This document shows, piece by piece, positions 59,641 through 64,000 of a DNA stretch of 64,000 bases. This DNA is from Poriferisodalis sp965205175 (lineage in GTDB: Bacteria; Actinomycetota; Acidimicrobiia; Acidimicrobiales; Poriferisodalaceae): contig NZ_OZ242038.1 of NCBI RefSeq assembly GCF_965205175.1, forward strand, positions 620,001 to 684,000. The letters are read 5' to 3'. The stretch's first letter is position 1; each line of letters begins with the position of its first letter. The notes beneath the pieces are model-generated. The model made no database searches. It saw only the letters and a program-made list of their open reading frames with translations, and had not been told where the DNA came from. Made by a program: the position numbers and the translations under genes.

Positions 59641-59675
59641 TTGTCCACAGAGTGGGGAAAGTCACATCAGTGTGA
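59641..59675. promoter_or_regulatory. Perfect DnaA box and a TCACA-TCAG-TGTGA dyad
   Basis: TTGTCCACA at 59641-59649 equals the actinobacterial DnaA box exactly. Thirteen bases further is the perfect dyad TCACA-TCAG-TGTGA (59662-59675). Both lie in the 105-bp gap between the convergent zinc-ribbon and crgA genes. The dyad could also be a weak terminator loop for either gene. Confidence 0.45.
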
Positions 59676-59726
59676 TTTACGGAGTCGTCGTTGAGCTCGG
59701 CGCTGCTGGCGCGCCGGCGCCGCCGC

Positions 59727-59993
59727 TCAACGCCAGCGAGTGGCGAGCAGGACCCCGAGCAAGATGATCCCTAAGCCCACGGCGATCCATGCATTGGTAG
59801 GGCTGCCCGGCAGCCAGCTCAGGTAGTTCGCCACGATCACCGCACTGCCGAGGCCGAGCACTGCGATGATCAGCCAACCGAACCACGACGCACTGGCCGG
59901 CGCAGCGCTGCTGGGGCCGTGCTGCCCTGCGGGTGCATGCTGGGGCTGGGTGCCCTTGGGCGTGATGCGGCTGGTGTTGCGAGGCCTGGCCAT
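59727..59993 (-). CDS. crgA: Cell division protein CrgA
   Basis: Small actinobacterial divisome protein that bridges FtsZ, FtsQ, FtsI and CwsA in mycobacteria. The 88 residues have a basic N-terminal tail (ARPRNTSRITPKG), a Pro/Ala-rich stretch with SWFGWLIIAVLGLGSAVIVANYLSW as the first membrane helix (about 36-60) and NAWIAVGLGIILLGVLLATRW as the second, ending in the family RW(H/R). It is next to pknB as in Mycobacterium; trpG, which lies between them there, is absent here. Confidence 0.88.
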   Translation of the reverse strand: MARPRNTSRITPKGTQPQHAPAGQHGPSSAAPASASWFGWLIIAVLGLGSAVIVANYLSWLPGSPTNAWIAVGLGIILLGVLLATRWR

Positions 59994-60072
59994 GGCGGTT
60001 CAACCTAACGGTCCGAATGCCAGATCGTCTGAATGCCCATCTGCCCGTCTGCCTGCCTGAGCGTCCGAGCAG

Positions 60073-62367
60073 CTAGCTGTCGGGATCGCTCTGTTCGCCG
60101 CTCTGATCACTGGCCTCGGCCACGATCACGGTGATGGTGTCGTAGTTGACTCTGATGTCGGTGCCGGGCGACGGATCGAGGGAGATGACCTGTCCGTCGG
60201 CAGGGTCGTCTGCTGCGACCGTCTGCGTGCGCCGCTCGACGGCGAAGCCCAGCTCGGTCAGCGCCTTTTCCACTCTGTCGGGATCGAAGGTCTCCAAAGC
60301 CTGCAGACTCGGGACGGTCAGCATCTTCGGCGGCTCGAACAGATGGAGGACAACCTCAGAGCCGGCGATGAGCACGGTGCCCGGCTCGGGGCTGATGTCT
60401 CGAACGACGTTCGTGTTGACGTCCAGGTTGGACACCTCCTTTGCCACCCGTTTCACGGTGAATCCGAGCGTCCTCAGCTGGGCTTCGATACGGTCGGCGA
60501 GCGTCGTGTCGAACGAGTCCAACGTTGGCACCACGAGTTCCTCCGGCCCGTCAGAGACGACCAGCGTGATCACACTGCCGCGCTCGGTCGAGGCACCAGC
60601 ATCGGGACTGCTGCGAATCACCGTGCCGGCACTGAACTCGGTTGAGTGCAGTCGCTCGACCCGGTCCACGAGCCCGAGTCGGGCCAGCGTGACCCGGGCG
60701 TCGTCGACGGTCTGGCCAACCAGTCGCGGCACCTCCACTTCGCCCCGGCCTGCGGAGACCGTCAGCGTGATGACCGTGCCCGCCGGACGCTGTTCAGTAC
60801 TCGAAATGCTCTGCTCGGTCACGAGCCCGATCGCCAAGTTGTCGTTGCGTACATCGAACCGTTCGACGCTGAAGCCTGCTGTGACGAGCAGGGTCTCTGC
60901 TTCTTCGTAGGTGCGACCGACCACGTTGGGCGGCGAGATCAAGGTGCGCGATGCAGCCGCGAACAGGGTGATCGGATTGTCGGGATCATTCGGCTCGGCC
61001 AGCAGCAATCCGGCGCGAGGACTCTGTTGGAAGACGAGGTTCTGTTCTGTGTCGTCGCGTTCAGCGAACTCGATGCGGACGTGCTCGAAACCGGCATTGC
61101 GGAGTTCGCGTTCAGCATCGGCGAAGTGCAGGCCCACAACGCTGGGCACCCGCAGTCGCACATCGGCGGCATCAGCGGGCTCGACCGCAACTCCCGACTG
61201 GCCGCGGTCATTGACCAGCAGGAACACCAATCCGGCGATGATCAGCAGCAAGACGACCAGCAACGTGATCCACATCGGTGTGCGATCCGGCGGTTCGACG
61301 GTGCTGGGCGGAGGGCCGGCAAGGTAGTCCGGCTGATACCGCGCGTCGCCCGCTTCGCTCGCTCCGGCTGTGTGGTGGTCGTAGGGCGGTGCCGCGGTAT
61401 GCGGGCCTCGGCTGTCGGCCGCGGGAACGGGCACGGGTGCTTCGGCGTATGCGGCGCCCACACCCGCCTGGGCTAGGGCTGCGTTCACCATCGGGATGTG
61501 CGCGGTCGCTTGTGCTGCCGCCGCATGCGTCGGCTGACCTGCGCGGAACCGCAGCAGGTCGTCGCGCAGGTCGCCGGCGCCGCCGTAGCGAGCCGCCGGG
61601 TCCTTGGCGAGGCCTTGCAAGCACACAGCTTCGAGGTCGTAGGGAACGTCCGCGTTGTAGCGTGTCGGCGGAACCGGCAATTCTTGGACGTGCTTGTAGG
61701 CGATGGCGACGGGGCTGTCACCGGTGAACGGAGGCCCAGCCGTGAGCATCTCGTACAGCACGACAGCCAGCGAGTACACGTCGCTGCGAGGATCCGCCTC
61801 CAGCCCCTGAGCCTGCTCAGGCGACAAGTACGTCGCGGTTCCCATGACCGAGCCGGTGCGCGTGAGGTCTTCGGTGCCGCCGCCCACCGCTCGTGCAATA
61901 CCGAAGTCGGCCACCTTGACTTGCCCGGACCCGGTGATCATGACGTTGCCGGGCTTGATGTCGCGATGCACCACACCGTTGGCGTGAGCGAAGGCCAGCG
62001 CGGAGGCGATGTCGATGGCGATGTCCGCAACTCGATCGGGATGCAGCGGGCCGTCGCTGCGAATGATCTCCGCCAAGCTGCGACCTTCCACGTACTCCAT
62101 CACGAGGTAATAGGTGCCGTTGTGGCTGCCCCAGTCGTAGACGCCGACCACGTTCGGCTGGCTCAGGTTCGCGGCAGCTTGAGCCTCGCGCCGGAAGCGC
62201 TCGACGAATGACACGTCGGTCGCGAATTCAGGGAACAGGACCTTGACGGCGACGGGTCGGTCGAGCAGGCGGTCGCGTCCCAGGAACACCTCGGACATCC
62301 CACCGCGTGCAATACGGCTGAACAGCTCGTAGCGCCCGCCGAAGACAGGGTTGTCGGATTCGTCCAT
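60073..62367 (-). CDS. pknB: Serine/threonine protein kinase with PASTA repeats (PknB type)
   Basis: Membrane receptor kinase that senses wall fragments or lipid II and controls growth. The 764-residue protein has an active-looking kinase domain (residues ~12-280): ARGGMSEVFLGRD glycine loop, VAVKVLF Lys, VHRDIKPGNVMIT catalytic loop, VADFGIARAV and GTATYLSPEQAQG. A ~90-residue linker follows, then one membrane helix (WITLLVVLLLIIAGLVFLLV) and five PASTA-type repeats (starting at LRVPSVVGL, ISPPNVVGRT, VEVPRLVGQT, LVVPTLDSF and LTVPSLQAL). Mycobacterial PknB has four PASTA repeats. ATG 62367 is chosen. pknA is not present beside it. Likely targets here are the pseudokinase and the CwlM-like protein, by analogy. 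Confidence 0.95.
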   Translation of the reverse strand: MDESDNPVFGGRYELFSRIARGGMSEVFLGRDRLLDRPVAVKVLFPEFATDVSFVERFRREAQAAANLSQPNVVGVYDWGSHNGTYYLVMEYVEGRSLAEIIRSDGPLHPDRVADIAIDIASALAFAHANGVVHRDIKPGNVMITGSGQVKVADFGIARAVGGGTEDLTRTGSVMGTATYLSPEQAQGLEADPRSDVYSLAVVLYEMLTAGPPFTGDSPVAIAYKHVQELPVPPTRYNADVPYDLEAVCLQGLAKDPAARYGGAGDLRDDLLRFRAGQPTHAAAAQATAHIPMVNAALAQAGVGAAYAEAPVPVPAADSRGPHTAAPPYDHHTAGASEAGDARYQPDYLAGPPPSTVEPPDRTPMWITLLVVLLLIIAGLVFLLVNDRGQSGVAVEPADAADVRLRVPSVVGLHFADAERELRNAGFEHVRIEFAERDDTEQNLVFQQSPRAGLLLAEPNDPDNPITLFAAASRTLISPPNVVGRTYEEAETLLVTAGFSVERFDVRNDNLAIGLVTEQSISSTEQRPAGTVITLTVSAGRGEVEVPRLVGQTVDDARVTLARLGLVDRVERLHSTEFSAGTVIRSSPDAGASTERGSVITLVVSDGPEELVVPTLDSFDTTLADRIEAQLRTLGFTVKRVAKEVSNLDVNTNVVRDISPEPGTVLIAGSEVVLHLFEPPKMLTVPSLQALETFDPDRVEKALTELGFAVERRTQTVAADDPADGQVISLDPSPGTDIRVNYDTITVIVAEASDQSGEQSDPDS

Positions 62368-62420
62368 GAGCACTGGGTACTGTTGGGGCGATCGGGCCGT
62401 TGGCCGGCGTGGTGAGTGTG

Positions 62421-63701
62421 CTAGGGGCGATCTCGACCGGCGTCGGCGTCAGCCCTCAGCCCGAGCGCGGTCTCCGCTGCGGTTGCCGCGATCTTTGCCG
62501 CCAAGGTAGCGCCGCCGCGGTCCTCCCCGACATCGGGTTCGATCAGCACGGCTGCAGCGACGGTGGGCGCATCGGCGGGTGCCAACAGCACAGCCCAGTG
62601 TCCGCCGCGCGCGGTGCCGCTGGTCGCCAGCGCAAGGCGGCCCGTAGCGATCGCTGCGGAGAACGCTTCGCCGTCGGCTGGGTGGAGGCTGATCGAGGCG
62701 TCCTGTGCCGCTGCGGTCATGCGGGACAGCAGATACGCCGCGTCTGTCGGCTCGAAGAGGTGCCCGATGCCGTCGGGCGGCGTCAGCGCCGGCACCGCGG
62801 CCGACGGGTCGACGTCGCTGTGGCGGTCTGGGGATCGCGCTTGTATTCGATGCACGAGGTACGGCCGCATCCCCACGCCTCCGTTGGCGATCGCTGCTGC
62901 GGCCTGCGCCAACTGCAGCGGCGTCAACAGCACCTGCTCGTCGTCTGCGCTGCTGACGGCGCCGTTGTCGGTGTCGGCACGCGCTGGTTCGCCTGGCAAG
63001 TCGATGCCGGTCGAACCCATTGATCGTCGTGCTCCTTCCAGCACATCGGCGCCCGCGCCGGCGGGCACACCGGGCGTGCTGAGGGCGTAGTGATGCTGGT
63101 AGGCGCGAGCGGCCGGCGGCTCGCGGTAGTCGTAATCGTCGCTTGCCGTGGACGTCAGCGCGTTGGGATCGAAGCTGGGCCGAGACCACATGGCGATCAC
63201 TGCCCCGTTCGTCGTGTCCAAGACCACCACCGCGCCATCGCGATCGCCAAGCGCAGCGCGTGCGGTGAGCTGAACGCCGTGATCCAGGGTGAGTACAAGG
63301 TCTCCCACCCGCTCGCTGTCGGCGAACAGGTCGGTCAGCTCCCGCACGGCGATGTCCGTCTTCGTGCCGGACAGCTCGTTGTCATAGCTGCGTTCGACTC
63401 CGGCAGAACCCGCCGCGGGGCCCAAGTATCCGACGATGTGCGCATACAGCGACCCATGCGGGTACGTGCGGATCAGCTGCGAGTCCGTGCCCTGTCGACG
63501 GACAGAGAGCGCGAGGATTTCGCCGTCGATGCTATTGATGGTGCCGCGTGCGCTGCCGAGGGCAGCGGCCGCTGCGCGCGTGTTGCGTTCGTGGCTGCGC
63601 AAGCTGTCGGCGGCGAAGAAACCGAGGTTGGTGAGCTGCACTCCGAGCACGGCAAAGCCGACAGCGAGCGTGAGTGTCAGCGCGATGATGCGGCGTCTCA
63701 C
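62421..63701 (-). CDS. PbpA-type class B PBP homologue without active-site serine motif
   Basis: A 426-residue protein with one N-terminal helix (about 4-24) and the PbpA outline: GTINSIDGEILALSVR, RTYPHGSLYAHIVGYLGP, GDLVLTLDHGVQLTAR, GAVVVLDTTNGAVIAMWSRPSFDPN, TPLQLAQAAAAIANGG and GMRPYLV. By comparison with M. tuberculosis PbpA from memory, about 80 residues are missing between DPN (178-180) and TPLQLA (260). These would carry SxxK (YPPGSTFK) and SxN (SCN). The KTGT box reads TSGT (360-363). It therefore cannot be a normal transpeptidase. The ORF is intact, starts at GTG overlapping the rodA-like stop (GTGA) and precedes pknB, the canonical pbpA place. Confidence 0.82.
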   Translation of the reverse strand: MRRRIIALTLTLAVGFAVLGVQLTNLGFFAADSLRSHERNTRAAAAALGSARGTINSIDGEILALSVRRQGTDSQLIRTYPHGSLYAHIVGYLGPAAGSAGVERSYDNELSGTKTDIAVRELTDLFADSERVGDLVLTLDHGVQLTARAALGDRDGAVVVLDTTNGAVIAMWSRPSFDPNALTSTASDDYDYREPPAARAYQHHYALSTPGVPAGAGADVLEGARRSMGSTGIDLPGEPARADTDNGAVSSADDEQVLLTPLQLAQAAAAIANGGVGMRPYLVHRIQARSPDRHSDVDPSAAVPALTPPDGIGHLFEPTDAAYLLSRMTAAAQDASISLHPADGEAFSAAIATGRLALATSGTARGGHWAVLLAPADAPTVAAAVLIEPDVGEDRGGATLAAKIAATAAETALGLRADADAGRDRP

Positions 63702-64000
63702 GAGCGACGCGCCGTCACGCTGTCGGGCACGTCGGCGGGTCCGTTGCGCGACGCCCCGCCGCCGCTGGAGATCGCCAGCAGCAACCCGACGGCAATGCAG
63801 TTGCCGACTAGGGCGGCCGGGCCGTGGGCCACGAACGGCAGCGCGCCCACGGTGTGCGGTGCCAGTCTCAGCACGCCCGCAATGCTGAGCAGTGCCTGCA
63901 GTCCGACGACCATCGTTGCCGTGGTCGCCAGCAAGCGATGGGTGCCGTGTGCTCGCTGCGCGATGGCGGCGCCGACACCGGTGAGCAGCATGAACGCAGC
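63698..64000 (-). CDS. RodA/FtsW-family (SEDS) C-terminal end, truncated by window edge
   Basis: The last ~100 residues of a polytopic protein. Hydrophobic stretches (LLATTATMVVGLQALLSIAG and IAVGLLLAIS) frame the region where SEDS proteins carry PxxGxxLPFxSxGGSS. Here it reads APHTVGALPFVAHGPAALVGN, so LPF is kept but S-x-GGSS has become AHGPAA. Position before pbpA and pknB is that of rodA in actinobacteria. The catalytic Asp loop of the glycosyltransferase lies outside the window, so activity cannot be judged. Its stop overlaps the pbpA-like start. Confidence 0.7.
   Translation of the reverse strand, partial: AAFMLLTGVGAAIAQRAHGTHRLLATTATMVVGLQALLSIAGVLRLAPHTVGALPFVAHGPAALVGNCIAVGLLLAISSGGGASRNGPADVPDSVTARRS

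Noticed and set aside
62373..62421. pknA between pknB and the PbpA-like gene
   Set aside because: Only about 50 bp separate the two genes, so there is no room for a kinase.

Overview
The window reads as a chromosomal core region of a high-GC actinobacterium (Actinomycetota), most likely of the class Acidimicrobiia. Several things point there. There is a dnaK-grpE-dnaJ-hspR-clpB heat-shock cluster. There are actinobacterial marker families (CarD, CrgA, DUF5318, DUF3499, DUF3566, PknB with PASTA repeats). Many predicted F420-type luciferase-like oxidoreductases are present. Gene order around dnaA follows the Mycobacterium layout as I remember it. The class assignment is inference; no 16S rRNA gene is present.

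Layout. 0-7.5 kb: start of purA, then the heat-shock operon on the minus strand with HAIR-like HspR sites ahead of dnaK and clpB. 7.5-12.5 kb: gpmA, a lone P-II protein, a cyclic-nucleotide-binding protein, an EtfD-like membrane iron-sulfur oxidoreductase, dcd and tRNA-Gly. 12.5-18 kb (minus): dnaB, rplI, rpsR, ssb, rpsF and, at the usual ponA position, a class A PBP homologue that has lost its catalytic residues. 18-28 kb (plus): CCA-adding enzyme, DUF5318, carD, murJ, degV, a pseudokinase, trxB, trxA and a CwlM-like pseudo-amidase. 27.8-37.2 kb: parB, parA, a five-copy parS array, rsmG, then jag, yidD, yidC, rnpA, rpmH. 37.6-48.4 kb: dnaA, dnaN, recF, DUF721, gyrB, gyrA, DUF3566, tRNA-Ile, with a candidate oriC between dnaA and dnaN. 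48.5-59.3 kb: an accessory block with redox and acyl-CoA genes, lgt and tRNA-Ala. 59.3-64 kb (minus): crgA, pknB, a class B PBP homologue without its active-site serine, and the end of a rodA-like gene.

The most unusual points are these. (1) The khpB/jag gene is in two pieces: a Jag_N-plus-basic-linker ORF beside yidC and a KH-R3H ORF 3.4 kb away. Between them sit a Rieske oxygenase and a divergent gene fusing a GPP34 (Golgi phosphoprotein 3-like) domain to a cytochrome P450. (2) The peptidoglycan polymerases visible here (PonA position, PbpA position, RodA tail) and the CwlM amidase domain all lack hallmark catalytic motifs while staying in syntenic place beside intact murJ, pknB and crgA. 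(3) Four good parS sites and one degenerate site sit in repeat units of two lengths arranged A-B-B-A. (4) Two genes (cwlM and rnpA) have no ATG, GTG or TTG start that fits the family, but both carry a CTG overlapping the upstream stop as CTGA. All family calls are from reading the sequence without database searches.
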